Positions 1-7,863 of a DNA stretch of 64,000 nucleotides are shown piece by piece (position 1 is the first letter of the stretch; each line of letters starts with the position of its first letter). The stretch comes from Demequina oxidasica (GTDB taxonomy: Bacteria; Actinomycetota; Actinomycetes; Actinomycetales; Demequinaceae), in assembly GCF_000975115.1 (NCBI RefSeq), contig NZ_BBRE01000001.1:310001-374000 (forward strand), given 5' to 3'. The translations under genes were made by a program, and so were the position numbers. The notes beneath the pieces were generated by a model. It saw only the letters and a program-made list of their open reading frames with translations. It searched no databases and was not told the origin of the DNA.

Positions 1-1
1 G

Positions 2-616
2 ACATCCGCTGAGACTGTGCTCGCAGCCGTCAAGGCAGCTCGCAAGCACGGCACCGTCGTGTCCTACGACCTCAACTACCGCCCGTCGCTGTGGAAGTCC
101 ATCGGCGGCCAGGCCAAGGCCCAAGAGGTCAACCGGGCCATCGCGCCCTACGTGGACGTCATGATTGGCAACGAGGAGGACTTCACCGCCAGCCTCGGGT
201 TTGCTGTGGAGGGCGTGGACGAGGATCTCTCCGAGCTGGCCGTCGACGGCTTTGCCAAGATGATCGACTCTGCTGCGGAAACGTTCCCCAACTTCCAGGT
301 CATCGCCACCACCATGCGCACCGTGCACACCGCCACCATCAACGATTGGGGCGCACTCGCGTGGTCCAAGGAGACCGGCCTGGTGCAGTCCACTCACCGC
401 GAGCGCCTGGAGATCATGGACCGCGTAGGCGGTGGCGACTCGTTCGCGTCCGGCCTCATCTACGGTCTACTCGACGGCCAGCCGCTGGCGACCGCCCTGG
501 AATACGGCGCGGCACACGGGGCCCTGGCCATGACCACTCCGGGCGACACCACCATGGTCACCACCGCAGACGTTCTCAAGCTGGCCGGCGGCGGCGGAGC
601 CCGCGTTGACCGCTAA
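2..616 (+). CDS. kdgK: PfkB-family sugar kinase, probable 2-dehydro-3-deoxygluconokinase (5'-truncated by window edge)
   Basis: The frame is open from base 2, so only the C-terminal 204 residues are visible. The fragment has NYRPSLW near its start, NEEDF about 35 residues later, and the PfkB C-terminal signature DRVGGGDSFASG, whose Asp is the catalytic base in this family. NYRPSLW together with this spacing is typical of KDG kinases, which convert 2-dehydro-3-deoxygluconate plus ATP to KDPG in the cytoplasm. An SDR reductase follows 37 bp downstream, fitting uronate catabolism (the reductase making KDG, the kinase using it). Another PfkB specificity such as a fructokinase cannot be excluded without the N-terminal half. 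Confidence 0.8.
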   Translation, partial: TSAETVLAAVKAARKHGTVVSYDLNYRPSLWKSIGGQAKAQEVNRAIAPYVDVMIGNEEDFTASLGFAVEGVDEDLSELAVDGFAKMIDSAAETFPNFQVIATTMRTVHTATINDWGALAWSKETGLVQSTHRERLEIMDRVGGGDSFASGLIYGLLDGQPLATALEYGAAHGALAMTTPGDTTMVTTADVLKLAGGGGARVDR

Positions 617-653
617 CTCAACCACAACCAACCACACCACTATGGAGGTACGT

Positions 654-1409
654 ATGACGAACGACCTGACGGGCCGACGCGCCCTCGTCACCGGAGGTGG
701 CACCGGCATTGGCCGCGCCACCGCCATCGCTCTTGCCCAGGCGGGCGCCGATGTTGCCCTCACCTACCGCTCGAACGACGGCACGCCGGTCGCAGAAGAG
801 ATCCAGGCCATGGGACGCAAGTCTGTGGCTCTCGCGCTCAACGCCATCGACCAGGGCGAGGTCGACAGCGTCCTTGCCGCAGCCACCGAGGCCCTTGGCG
901 GCCCCATTGACCTGCTGGTCAACAACGCCGGCGGCCTTGTGGGGCGCCAGAAGCTCGCAGAGATGACCGACGAGCATTGGTTTGCCGTGGTCGACGTGAA
1001 CCTGACGAGCACCTTTCGCGTGACTCGTGCGGTGCTTCAGCAGATGCCCGACGGTGGCAGCATCGTCACCATCGGCTCGCAGGCCGCGGAAAACGGTGGC
1101 GGCCCCGGTGCCGTCGCGTACGCGGCATCAAAGTCGGCACTCGAAGGCTTCACTCGCGGCCTCGCCAAGGAACTCGGACCGCGCAACATCAACGTGAATG
1201 TCATCGCACCCGGATTCATTGGCGGCACGCCATTCCACGCCACCTTCACCCCTGAGGCGGGACAGCAGGCCGCGGTCGCCGGCACCCCGTTAGGACGAGC
1301 CGGTCAGCCCGATGACATCGCCAACGCCGTGGCCTACCTCGTCTCACCAGGCGGGTCGTTCGTCACCGGCATTGTCATGGACATCAACGGCGGCAACTGG
1401 TTCCGCTAA
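654..1409 (+). CDS. SDR-family oxidoreductase, possible uronate (DEH) reductase
   Basis: A 251-residue classical short-chain dehydrogenase/reductase. The NAD(P)-binding motif TGGGTGIG lies near residue 13, NNAG follows mid-protein, and the catalytic Ser-Tyr-Lys set is in GSQAA and YAASK. It ends in the usual DINGG C-terminus. The start at 654 is chosen because GGAGG at 644-648 lies 5 bp upstream; earlier in-frame starts overlap the kinase gene. FabG-like by sequence, but its position directly after a KDG kinase suggests a reductase of 4-deoxy-5-hexoseulose uronate or a related keto-sugar acid. The substrate is inference; the fold assignment is firm. Confidence 0.85.
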   Translation: MTNDLTGRRALVTGGGTGIGRATAIALAQAGADVALTYRSNDGTPVAEEIQAMGRKSVALALNAIDQGEVDSVLAAATEALGGPIDLLVNNAGGLVGRQKLAEMTDEHWFAVVDVNLTSTFRVTRAVLQQMPDGGSIVTIGSQAAENGGGPGAVAYAASKSALEGFTRGLAKELGPRNINVNVIAPGFIGGTPFHATFTPEAGQQAAVAGTPLGRAGQPDDIANAVAYLVSPGGSFVTGIVMDINGGNWFR

Positions 1410-1428
1410 CCCCAGATCAAAGGCATTG

Positions 1429-1464
1429 ACCGGCTGGTGGGCTCACGCCCGCCAGCCGGTTTTT
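1429..1464 (+). terminator. Rho-independent terminator after the kinase-SDR unit
   Basis: A 14-bp stem (1429-1442 with 1447-1460, one G-U pair, TCAC loop) is followed directly by a run of Ts. It closes the kinase-SDR transcript. Confidence 0.85.
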
Positions 1465-1527
1465 GCGTTTCGCACCGCGCGTGATTCCTCCGTATCGCTA
1501 TCCCCTGGCCAGGCGTAAACTGAGAGC

Positions 1528-1743
1528 ATGACCATCGAGATTCGGGACCCAGAGACCATCGAGCTCATCCGCGCGCTCGCCGCGCGCACCGGCCACTCGG
1601 AAGAACTCGCCGTCGAGGCCGCCGTCCTCAAGGCTCTTGCCGCACTCGACGCCCAAGGCACCTCCTACCGCGAGCGCCGCAACTCGCGTGTTCGCGCCCG
1701 CGTCCTCGAGGTCGAATGGCCCACCGAGCGTCAGCCCGCGTAG
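1528..1743 (+). CDS. VapB-like (Rv0623-type) antitoxin, orphan
   Basis: A 71-residue protein. Its N-terminus (TIEIRDPETIELIRALAARTG, seen as TIEIRDPE then ELIRALA) matches the short beta strand and helix of the Rv0623-like transcription-factor family that forms the DNA-binding half of VapB antitoxins. The C-terminal half is rich in Arg and Glu (YRERRNSRVRARVLEVEW) and would be the toxin-neutralising tail. No PIN-domain VapC gene is adjacent: the next gene is an MFS transporter on the same strand. It may act alone as a small regulator or pair with a toxin elsewhere. Confidence 0.6.
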   Translation: MTIEIRDPETIELIRALAARTGHSEELAVEAAVLKALAALDAQGTSYRERRNSRVRARVLEVEWPTERQPA

Positions 1744-1818
1744 CGGCAATAGAGTTCACCGCGTTCGAGGAGTATCCGAGCATCAACGCGCCTGAGGCAT
1801 CGGCCGTACCCTGAGAAC

Positions 1819-3219
1819 GTGCCCACCCCAGCATCGGCCGCCCCGGACAAGGCCACCCGCGAACAGAAGATAGTCCTGTGGATCGCGATCATCGCGTCCT
1901 TTGTGTCATTCCTTGACGGCACCATCGTCAACGTCGCGTTGCCCGCAATTCTCGAGGAATTCGGCGGCGGTATATCCACGCAACAGTGGGTAGTGGACGC
2001 CTACCTGCTCACGCTCGGCAGCCTGATCCTGGTCGCGGGCTCGGTGTCCGACACCTACGGCCGCCTGCGCGTGATCAAGATTGGGCTCGCGGGGTTCGGC
2101 ATCACGTCCCTGGCGGTCGCCCTCGCCCCTAGCGCCGAGGTGCTCATCGTCGCCCGCCTCCTCCAAGGCGCGGCGGGAGCATTGCTTGTCCCCTCAAGCC
2201 TCGCGCTCATCATGACCAACTTTCGCGGTGCCGCACAGTCCCGCGCGATCGGCACCTGGACCGGCATGACCGCCGGCGCGATGATCATTGGCCCCGTCAT
2301 CGGCGGGCTGTTCGTGGACTTCGCGTCGTGGCGCTTCGCATTCCTCATCAACGTGCTGCCCATCGCCGCCACGCTGTGGCTACTCACCCGCCTCACCCAA
2401 AAGGATGTCCGCGTGACCGGCGCGCACATCGACGCCATCAGCGCCATCCTGTGCGCGGTGGGTCTGGGTGGCATGGTCTACGCCCTGATCGAGGAGCCCC
2501 TCTACGGCTGGGGATCGGCGCAGATATGGCTGCCGGCGGCCATCGGCGTCGCGGCGTTCGTCGCCTTCATCTGGCGTCAGGCAGTCGTCAAGCGGCCGAT
2601 GATGCCGCTGGATTTATTCAAGGCGCGCAACTTTGCGTGGGGGAACCTTTCTACGTTCCTGGTCTACGGCGCGCTTTCGCTCAACGGCTTCGTTCTGGCG
2701 GTTTACCTGCAGGAACAGGCCGGGCTCTCGGCTACGGCTGCGGGCTTGGCGAGCCTTCCCATCACCGTGATTATGATCGCGCTGAGCTCGCGCGTGGGGG
2801 GCCTGGCCGGGCGACTAGGACCGCGCATCTTCATGACCGCGGGACCCATCGCGATGGCGGCGGGTGCCCTGTTGATGCTCGCGGTGGACACCGACTTCAA
2901 TTACTGGTGGCAGGTGCTGCCGGGAATCGTCGTATTCGGATTGGGCCTGACCGCCACCGTGTCCCCGCTGACCTCCGCCATCCTGGGGGCGATCGACACC
3001 GAGCGCTCGGGCATCGCGTCGGCCGTGAACAACGCCGTGAGCCGCATCGCGGGGCTCGTGGCGATCGCGTTGATCGGGACCATCGTAGGCGGGCAGCTGG
3101 ACCTCGCCGGCTTCCATCACGCGATGGTCGTGACGGCGGTGTTGCTCGCGCTGGGAGGCGTGGTGTCGTGGCTAGGAATCAGGAACCCCACCGCGCCCGA
3201 GGGCTCAGACGCCACCTAA
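1819..3219 (+). CDS. MFS transporter, DHA2 (EmrB/QacA, 14-TM) family
   Basis: A 466-residue integral membrane protein starting at GTG 1819. The first helix carries FLDGTIVNVALP, the D1-type motif of the EmrB/QacA drug:H+ antiporter family. WVVDAYLLTLGSLI follows, then GRLRVIKIGL as the cytoplasmic A-type motif and GPVIGG in the motif C region. It probably exports drugs or toxic metabolites using the proton gradient; the substrate cannot be read from sequence. Its stop codon overlaps the stop codon of the convergent gene at 3216-3473. No regulator is adjacent. Confidence 0.88.
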   Translation: MPTPASAAPDKATREQKIVLWIAIIASFVSFLDGTIVNVALPAILEEFGGGISTQQWVVDAYLLTLGSLILVAGSVSDTYGRLRVIKIGLAGFGITSLAVALAPSAEVLIVARLLQGAAGALLVPSSLALIMTNFRGAAQSRAIGTWTGMTAGAMIIGPVIGGLFVDFASWRFAFLINVLPIAATLWLLTRLTQKDVRVTGAHIDAISAILCAVGLGGMVYALIEEPLYGWGSAQIWLPAAIGVAAFVAFIWRQAVVKRPMMPLDLFKARNFAWGNLSTFLVYGALSLNGFVLAVYLQEQAGLSATAAGLASLPITVIMIALSSRVGGLAGRLGPRIFMTAGPIAMAAGALLMLAVDTDFNYWWQVLPGIVVFGLGLTATVSPLTSAILGAIDTERSGIASAVNNAVSRIAGLVAIALIGTIVGGQLDLAGFHHAMVVTAVLLALGGVVSWLGIRNPTAPEGSDAT

Positions 3220-3473
3220 CTCGAGCGACGCCGCACCAACGCATACCCCGCGCCCAACCCCACCAGGAGCGCAACCCCTCCCAGGATCTGCACCGCCAGG
3301 TTGAAACTCAGCGCCACGCCCGAAATCCCGAGCACCAGCAACAGGGCCGAGGCCTCCACATCCAGCCGACCGTTGCGGCCGATGTCCGGGTCGCGCAGGT
3401 GAGCGATGGAGCGCACCAGCCACCACGAGGCGACAGCCACGACGACGACGATGAGGACCTCGTTGATGATCAT
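3216..3473 (-). CDS. Small two-TM membrane protein, unknown function
   Basis: An 85-residue protein with two hydrophobic segments, residues 1-20 (INEVLIVVVVAVASWWLV) and about 42-78 (ALLLVLGISGVALSFNLAVQ and onward), ending in an Arg-rich tail RRRSS that should be cytoplasmic. It starts 3 bp after the stop of the RraB-like gene, so both probably share one transcript. Its stop overlaps that of the convergent MFS gene. No family recognised. Confidence 0.6.
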   Translation of the reverse strand: MIINEVLIVVVVAVASWWLVRSIAHLRDPDIGRNGRLDVEASALLLVLGISGVALSFNLAVQILGGVALLVGLGAGYALVRRRSS

Positions 3474-3476
3474 GGG

Positions 3477-3860
3477 CTAGATGGCGTCCTTCTCGTCGTC
3501 GGTCAGCAGGGCAACCCAACCCTCGTACTCTCCCTTGTGAGCATCGGCGAGAGCGATGCACAGGTCCACGCGCTCGCGCAGGAAGTCGGGCACCAGCGGC
3601 TGATTTCTGGAGTTCAGCATGATGGTCCACTCGGGGACGTCGTGACTGGGCAGAACCACCTCGTGGCGCACGCGATCCGTGCGCAGGGAATCCGCCGCAG
3701 CATCGGCCGTCGCTTGTGTCTTGAAGCAGACGGCAAACTCGCTCTCGCGTGGCGCCGTGATGTCCACCCCGCGGAACTCGAGGCGCGCCAACTGCTCGGC
3801 GTCGTCCTTGAATAACCCGTGAGGCTCAACACGCTTCTTCGATGAAGAGAACAATCCCAT
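3477..3860 (-). CDS. RraB-like protein (ribonuclease E inhibitor family)
   Basis: A 127-residue cytoplasmic protein. The stretch with PRESEFAVCF (about residue 38), the paired-strand central part with VPEWTIML, and the C-terminal GEYEGWVALL match the RraB / regulator-of-ribonuclease-activity-B family, in which a GEYDGW-type motif ends the domain. In enterobacteria RraB binds RNase E and changes which RNAs it cuts. Whether this actinobacterial relative does the same is inference. First gene of a two-gene minus-strand unit, divergent from the membrane-protein gene at 3909. Confidence 0.6.
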   Translation of the reverse strand: MGLFSSSKKRVEPHGLFKDDAEQLARLEFRGVDITAPRESEFAVCFKTQATADAAADSLRTDRVRHEVVLPSHDVPEWTIMLNSRNQPLVPDFLRERVDLCIALADAHKGEYEGWVALLTDDEKDAI

Positions 3861-3908
3861 GTGCCCACGCTAACCCTCAACGAGCATCGACTGTGCCAGA
3901 GTTGCCTC

Positions 3909-4208
3909 ATGACACGCCCATCCCCCACCGCCCCGCTGCGCCCCGTTGGCACTTTCTTCACCGCCGCCATCTTCTGGGCGCTCATCGCCGCTGTTATCTT
4001 TGGCCTGGTCGCAGGACTAGTCCTGGGCGACACGCGAGACGACGGCTCTCTCGTGTTCTCATGGATGTGGTCGCTTGGAGGCTTCGCGCTGAGTGGAATC
4101 ATGTTCCTGCCCATCGTCATGGGCTTCGAGGCGCTGCGACGCGTGGGGCACAATCAGGAGATCCTGGGTGCCAAGCTCGACATCATCCACGACGAGCGCA
4201 CCAAGTAG
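3909..4208 (+). CDS. Small two-TM membrane protein, unknown function
   Basis: A 99-residue protein with two transmembrane segments (about residues 12-35, FFTAAIFWALIAAVIFGL and onward, and 50-70, SLGGFALSGIMFLPIV) and a polar C-terminal tail. The start at ATG 3909 was preferred over the upstream in-frame ATG at 3861, which abuts the divergent RraB-like start and would add a Cys-containing non-membrane leader. No clear ribosome site precedes either start. No family recognised. Confidence 0.5.
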   Translation: MTRPSPTAPLRPVGTFFTAAIFWALIAAVIFGLVAGLVLGDTRDDGSLVFSWMWSLGGFALSGIMFLPIVMGFEALRRVGHNQEILGAKLDIIHDERTK

Positions 4209-4264
4209 TCCCGTTTAGACTGGGGCCACGTATACAACAGCCCCCACGAGTGAAGGATCCACCT

Positions 4265-4393
4265 ATGTGTTCCCCCGCCAACTGCGACACCTGCGGCAAG
4301 ACCACCTGGAAGGGCTGCGGCCTCCACATCGAAGAGGCGCTCGAGGGTGTCGCCGAGCAGGACCGTTGCGCGTGCGAACGCGTTGACGCTTAG
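4265..4393 (+). CDS. Small Cys-rich protein (MC..C.TCGKTTW.GCG..H family)
   Basis: A 42-residue protein preceded by GAAGGA 8-10 bp upstream. It contains CDTCGKTTWKGCGLHIEEAL and a later CACE pair: six cysteines and one histidine in 42 residues, as in small zinc-ribbon-like proteins. The pattern (short N-terminus with CxTCGKTTWxGCGxH) recurs in actinobacteria as an uncharacterised family. It probably binds zinc or another metal; the function is unknown. The TM2 gene starts 9 bp after its stop, so they probably share a transcript. Confidence 0.7.
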   Translation: MCSPANCDTCGKTTWKGCGLHIEEALEGVAEQDRCACERVDA

Positions 4394-4402
4394 GGAATGG
4401 CG

Positions 4403-4633
4403 ATGACCTACGTGCAGGCCGTCCTTCCGCCCAAGTCGATGGGCGTCACCTACGTGCTGTGGTTCTTCTTTGGACTGCTCGGCATCCATCAGTTCTACAT
4501 GGGCAAGATTGGCCGCGGAATCCTCTACCTGCTGACCGGCGGAGTGTTCGGCATCATGTGGATCATCGACCTTTTCACCATCCCCGGTCAGCTACGCGAA
4601 GTGAACGCTCAGCGCGCCGTGGGCATCGGATAG
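4403..4633 (+). CDS. TM2 domain-containing membrane protein
   Basis: A 76-residue protein with the TM2 domain: first helix YVLWFFFGLLGIHQFYMGK, turn GKIGRGILY, second helix ending WIIDLFTIP. The GIHQFYMG and WIID motifs define the family, whose role is unclear. ATG 4403 is preferred over ATG 4397 because AGGGA at 4392-4396 is 6 bp from 4403 but abuts 4397. It follows the small Cys-rich gene. Confidence 0.85.
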   Translation: MTYVQAVLPPKSMGVTYVLWFFFGLLGIHQFYMGKIGRGILYLLTGGVFGIMWIIDLFTIPGQLREVNAQRAVGIG

Positions 4634-4657
4634 CACCCGCCTCGAGTCGCTCGACCA

Positions 4658-4692
4658 GGGCCCGCACCGCAATGAGCGGGCGGGCCCCTTCT
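4658..4692 (+). terminator. Rho-independent terminator after TM2 gene
   Basis: An 8-bp GC stem (4658-4665 with 4680-4687), a 14-nt loop and a short T-rich tail (TTCTCTT) sit 24 bp after the TM2 stop. Confidence 0.6.
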
Positions 4693-4788
4693 CTTCGAAT
4701 CGTTACGATTGCGGGAGCCCCTTAGCACCCCTCCCAAGATTCGTCGCCCCTGCTAAAACACCCATCGGGCGCTATTTGTTGCGGCGCT

Positions 4789-4800
4789 CGAAACGTTTTG
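4789..4800. promoter_or_regulatory. LacI-family-type operator upstream of GH6 cellulase
   Basis: CGAAACGTTTTG is a near-perfect palindrome around a central CG, the usual form of LacI/CebR-class operators. It lies about 155 bp before the cellulase start. The rest of the 4693-4954 gap shows nothing else clear. A related palindrome precedes the GH8 gene at 32672. The regulator is not encoded here. Confidence 0.45.
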
Positions 4801-4954
4801 ATAGCGTCGGCATCGACCGCGAGCCTCATTGAGGAGGGCGTTGGCAGTCACAGAAAATCAGCAATAATCTGGTCGACGCCAACCACTCTGGTTTGCGCCC
4901 CCGACCAGGTTCTGAGTGGCGCAAAGACGCGCCACATATGCCCGGGAGGCATCT

Positions 4955-6781
4955 GTGAAAAATACAGCAAGAACCAGAGGAATCACCAGCCTGATAGCGG
5001 CTGGCGCGATCGTCACCGCGGGGGCCGTCGTGGCCATCCCGGCCGCGAGCGCCGCACCCGCTCCACACGTCGACAACCCGTATGCCGGCGCTACGCAATA
5101 CGTCAACCCCAACTGGTCGGCCACCGTGGTCGATGCTGCGTCACGGCAATCAGGCGATCTCGCCGACGCCATGCTCGCCGTGTCGGAACAGCCGACGGCG
5201 GTGTGGATGGACAGGATCGGCGCGATCGAGGGCAACGCAGATGGCCCCGGCCTGCGCTATCACCTGGACGCCGCCCTCGAGCAGAAGCTGGCGGGGGTGC
5301 CGATCGTCTTCAACCTCGTCATCTACGACCTTCCCGGTCGTGACTGCTACGCGCTCGCCTCCAACGGTGAATTGCCCGCCACCCCGGCCGGCATGACCCG
5401 CTACAAGGAGGACTACATCGACGTGATTACGGACATGCTCGCAGAGCCTCAGTACGAGTCTCTGCGCGTCTCCGCAACCGTCGAGCCGGACTCGCTTCCT
5501 AACCTGGTGACGAACGCATCGCATCCCGCATGCCAGCAGTCCGCGCCGTACTACAAGGAAGGCGTGACGTACGCGCTCGACAAGTTGCACGCGATCCCCG
5601 GGGTGTACACCTACGTGGACGCAGCGCACAGCGGTTGGTTGGGCTGGGACAGCAACTCGGGTCCCACCGCGAAGTTGTTTGCTGACATCGCGAAGGACAC
5701 CATCGACGGATTCGACTCGATCGATGGGTTCGTCACCAATACTGCCAACACCACGCCGCTGGTGGAGCCGTATCTTCCCGATGCGACCACCACGCTCCCC
5801 GGTGACCAGTACCAGGTGCGATCCGCCGACTTCTACGAGTGGAACTTCGACTTCGACGAGATCGACTGGACCGAGGACCTCTACGGCAAACTCGTCGCCG
5901 AGGGATTCCCCACGACGGTAGGCATGCTGATCGACACCAGCCGCAACGGCTGGGGCGGAGAGAACCGACCCACCGCAGCGTCAACTAGCACGGACCTCAA
6001 CACGTTCGTCAACGAATCGCGTGTCGACCAGCGCAACCACCGCGGCGCATGGTGCAACCCCGAAGGAGCAGGAATCGGTGAGCGCCCACAGGCCTCACCC
6101 CCCGGCTTCCCGGACTCGCACCTCGACGCGTTCGTGTGGATCAAGCCTCCGGGCGAGTCCGATGGCTCCTCGGTTGAGATCCCCAACGACGAGGGCAAGG
6201 CGCTGGACCGCATGTGCGACCCGACGTTCAACTCCCCCAAGTTGAGTGGCCTGCTTACTGGCGCAAAGGCTAACGCCCCACTGTCCGGCAAGTGGTTCGA
6301 GGCACAGTTCATTGAGTTGGTCCAGAACGCGTACCCCGCGATTGGCGATGAGGGAACCGGGCCCGACCCGTCCCCCACTCCGGATCCCGACCCGTCAGTG
6401 ACTCCTGATCCCGACCCCTCGGTCACTCCCGACCCGGACCCCTCGGTCACGCCGGACCCCGAGCCCTCTGTCACCCCTGAACCGGGTGGCGCGTGCACGG
6501 CGGTCATCAGCGTTGGCAACTCATGGCCGGGCGGCTTCCAGGCCTCCGTCAAGGTGACCGCTGGCTCCGCGAGCATCAACACATGGTCGACGACGCTCAC
6601 CCTGCCCGCAGGCTCCTCAATTGGACAACTGTGGTCGGGCAACGTGTCGGGGACCTCGTCGCCCTACACGGTGACGAACGCCTCCTGGAACGGCTCGCTC
6701 AGTGCGGGCCAGTCCATGGAGTACGGCTTCGTTGGATCAGGCACTGCCCCGGCAGCGGGTGCAGTGAGCTGCACGAGCTAG
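4955..6781 (+). CDS. Secreted GH6 cellobiohydrolase/endoglucanase with C-terminal CBM2
   Basis: A 608-residue secreted glycoside hydrolase. The start is GTG 4955, with GGGAGG at 4944-4949. Residues 1-33 are a signal peptide (KNTARTR, hydrophobic core, ASA-A cleavage). The GH6 domain spans about 40-450, with IYDLPGRDCYA (family signature with the conserved Asp), TVEPDSLPN (acid region), YVDAAHSGWLGW, NRNGWGG-type DTSRNGWGG, and HRGAWCNPEGAG. A Pro-Asp-Thr linker (about 468-510) leads to a CBM2 cellulose-binding module (ACTAVISVGNSWPGGFQASV to VSCTS). GH6 enzymes cut beta-1,4-glucan with inversion. Endo versus exo action depends on loops not judged here. A monocistronic unit with its own terminator. 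Confidence 0.95.
   Translation: MKNTARTRGITSLIAAGAIVTAGAVVAIPAASAAPAPHVDNPYAGATQYVNPNWSATVVDAASRQSGDLADAMLAVSEQPTAVWMDRIGAIEGNADGPGLRYHLDAALEQKLAGVPIVFNLVIYDLPGRDCYALASNGELPATPAGMTRYKEDYIDVITDMLAEPQYESLRVSATVEPDSLPNLVTNASHPACQQSAPYYKEGVTYALDKLHAIPGVYTYVDAAHSGWLGWDSNSGPTAKLFADIAKDTIDGFDSIDGFVTNTANTTPLVEPYLPDATTTLPGDQYQVRSADFYEWNFDFDEIDWTEDLYGKLVAEGFPTTVGMLIDTSRNGWGGENRPTAASTSTDLNTFVNESRVDQRNHRGAWCNPEGAGIGERPQASPPGFPDSHLDAFVWIKPPGESDGSSVEIPNDEGKALDRMCDPTFNSPKLSGLLTGAKANAPLSGKWFEAQFIELVQNAYPAIGDEGTGPDPSPTPDPDPSVTPDPDPSVTPDPDPSVTPDPEPSVTPEPGGACTAVISVGNSWPGGFQASVKVTAGSASINTWSTTLTLPAGSSIGQLWSGNVSGTSSPYTVTNASWNGSLSAGQSMEYGFVGSGTAPAAGAVSCTS
6361..6484 (+). repeat. Tandem repeats encoding the GH6 Pro-Asp-Thr linker
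   Basis: About four to five imperfect copies of a ~24-bp unit encode PDPDPSVT repeats between the catalytic and binding domains. Copies differ mainly at third codon positions. Confidence 0.8.
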
Positions 6782-6800
6782 CGCACAGTAGATAGAGAAA

Positions 6801-6836
6801 GAGGGACCCGGCACGGGGTGAGCCGGGTCCCTCTTT
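6801..6836 (+). terminator. Strong Rho-independent terminator after GH6 gene
   Basis: A perfect 12-bp stem (6801-6812 with 6822-6833), a 9-nt loop and a TTT tail, 20 bp after the stop codon. Confidence 0.9.
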
Positions 6837-6926
6837 GCGTTGCGCTTACCGGCTGCCAGGAGGTCGAAACCACGCCGCAACACGCGAGGGATATAGTCAC
6901 GTCCAGCACCCAGCCAGAAGGCGGAC

Positions 6927-7700
6927 ATGACGAATCGGCCCTACGACTTCGACAATTTCATCGCGCGCATCAACGTTCTAGTCACGGATCTGACGTCTCA
7001 GGGGATCGAGAAACTCCCTCCAGAACGCGAGCTGGCGGCGCGCTTCAAGGTGTCGCGAAACCAGGTCCGTACCGCGCTCGCGCGGCTCGAAAAGCAGAGC
7101 CGAATCATCAGGGTTCAGGGACGCGCCGGCGGCGCTTTCATCACCGAGACGGTCCAATCTGCGCCGGTCCCGCCCTTACTTTTCGATAGCCACTCGCGCA
7201 AAGTCACTCGCGACCTCACGTCCGTCAAGGGCGTGCCGCAGATGCTTGCTGAGCAAGGCTTTGCCTCCGAGACCCGCATCGTGTCGGAGACCACTGAACC
7301 CGCACCTGAGAATATCGCGGAGCCACTGGGAATCCCCACTGGCGCGCCCGCGATCTCACTGCTACGTCTGCGACTAGCCGATTCGGAACCGCTGTCGCTG
7401 GAGCGCATGTACCTGAATCGCGAGCGGTTCCCCGATCTCCTCGACCACAGCCCGGTGCTGGCGCTGTACTCACTGCTGAGTGACGAGTACGGCATCTCCA
7501 TCCTGACCACCGAAGAGTCGATCGAGGTTACACACGCGCCGCGCCAGGTAGCCGCCCTGCTGAAAGTCAAGCCGTGGTCGCCGTTGCTCGCGCTACGGCG
7601 CATCGGACGCGATTCGGACGGCGCACCTGTGGAAGTGTCTGTCGACCTCTTCAGAGCCGACCGCACTCGCCTCAGCGTCAGCACCACACGCATCCCCTAG
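6927..7700 (+). CDS. GntR-family transcriptional regulator with UTRA (HutC-type) domain
   Basis: A 257-residue cytoplasmic regulator. Residues about 25-75 form a winged helix-turn-helix with LPPERELAARFKVSRNQVRTAL, followed by the wing RVQGRAGGAFI. The rest (about 90-250) is a UTRA ligand-binding domain of chorismate-lyase fold, with PLSLERMYLNRERFPDLL and ALLKVKPWSPLLALRRIG. It lies 163 bp before and on the same strand as the ABC-transporter operon and is its likely ligand-responsive repressor. The ligand is presumably the imported compound or its phosphate. Confidence 0.88.
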   Translation: MTNRPYDFDNFIARINVLVTDLTSQGIEKLPPERELAARFKVSRNQVRTALARLEKQSRIIRVQGRAGGAFITETVQSAPVPPLLFDSHSRKVTRDLTSVKGVPQMLAEQGFASETRIVSETTEPAPENIAEPLGIPTGAPAISLLRLRLADSEPLSLERMYLNRERFPDLLDHSPVLALYSLLSDEYGISILTTEESIEVTHAPRQVAALLKVKPWSPLLALRRIGRDSDGAPVEVSVDLFRADRTRLSVSTTRIP

Positions 7701-7709
7701 CTCGGGGAC

Positions 7710-7746
7710 AATCTCCGCGGCCCTCGCCCGGCTCCCGCGGGAGATT
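7710..7746 (+). terminator. Hairpin after the gntR gene, possible terminator
   Basis: Arms 7710-7720 and 7735-7746 pair over 11 bp with one bulged C. The T tract is weak, so it may only partly separate gntR from the operon. Confidence 0.4.
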
Positions 7747-7770
7747 TACATCCTTGTTACGCGCGACCAG

Positions 7771-7790
7771 CCAAACCAGAAATGGTTGGG
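7771..7790. promoter_or_regulatory. Candidate GntR/UTRA operator before the ABC operon
   Basis: CCAAACCA-GAAA-TGGTTGGG is an inverted repeat with 7 of 8 arm positions matching, about 75 bp upstream of the binding-protein start. Its position suits control by the adjacent GntR protein; assignment to that protein is inference. Confidence 0.4.
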
Positions 7791-7863
7791 TGCGAGTCTT
7801 CACTGCAGAGACTTCCTGGGTCTCGCCCGTGTCCCCCAAACGGGCCAAACAGATGGAGACGCA

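Noticed and set aside
2328..3815. A 495-residue plus-strand frame overlapping the MFS, membrane-protein and RraB-like genes
   Set aside because: Arg/Gly/His-rich shadow translation crossing three better genes.
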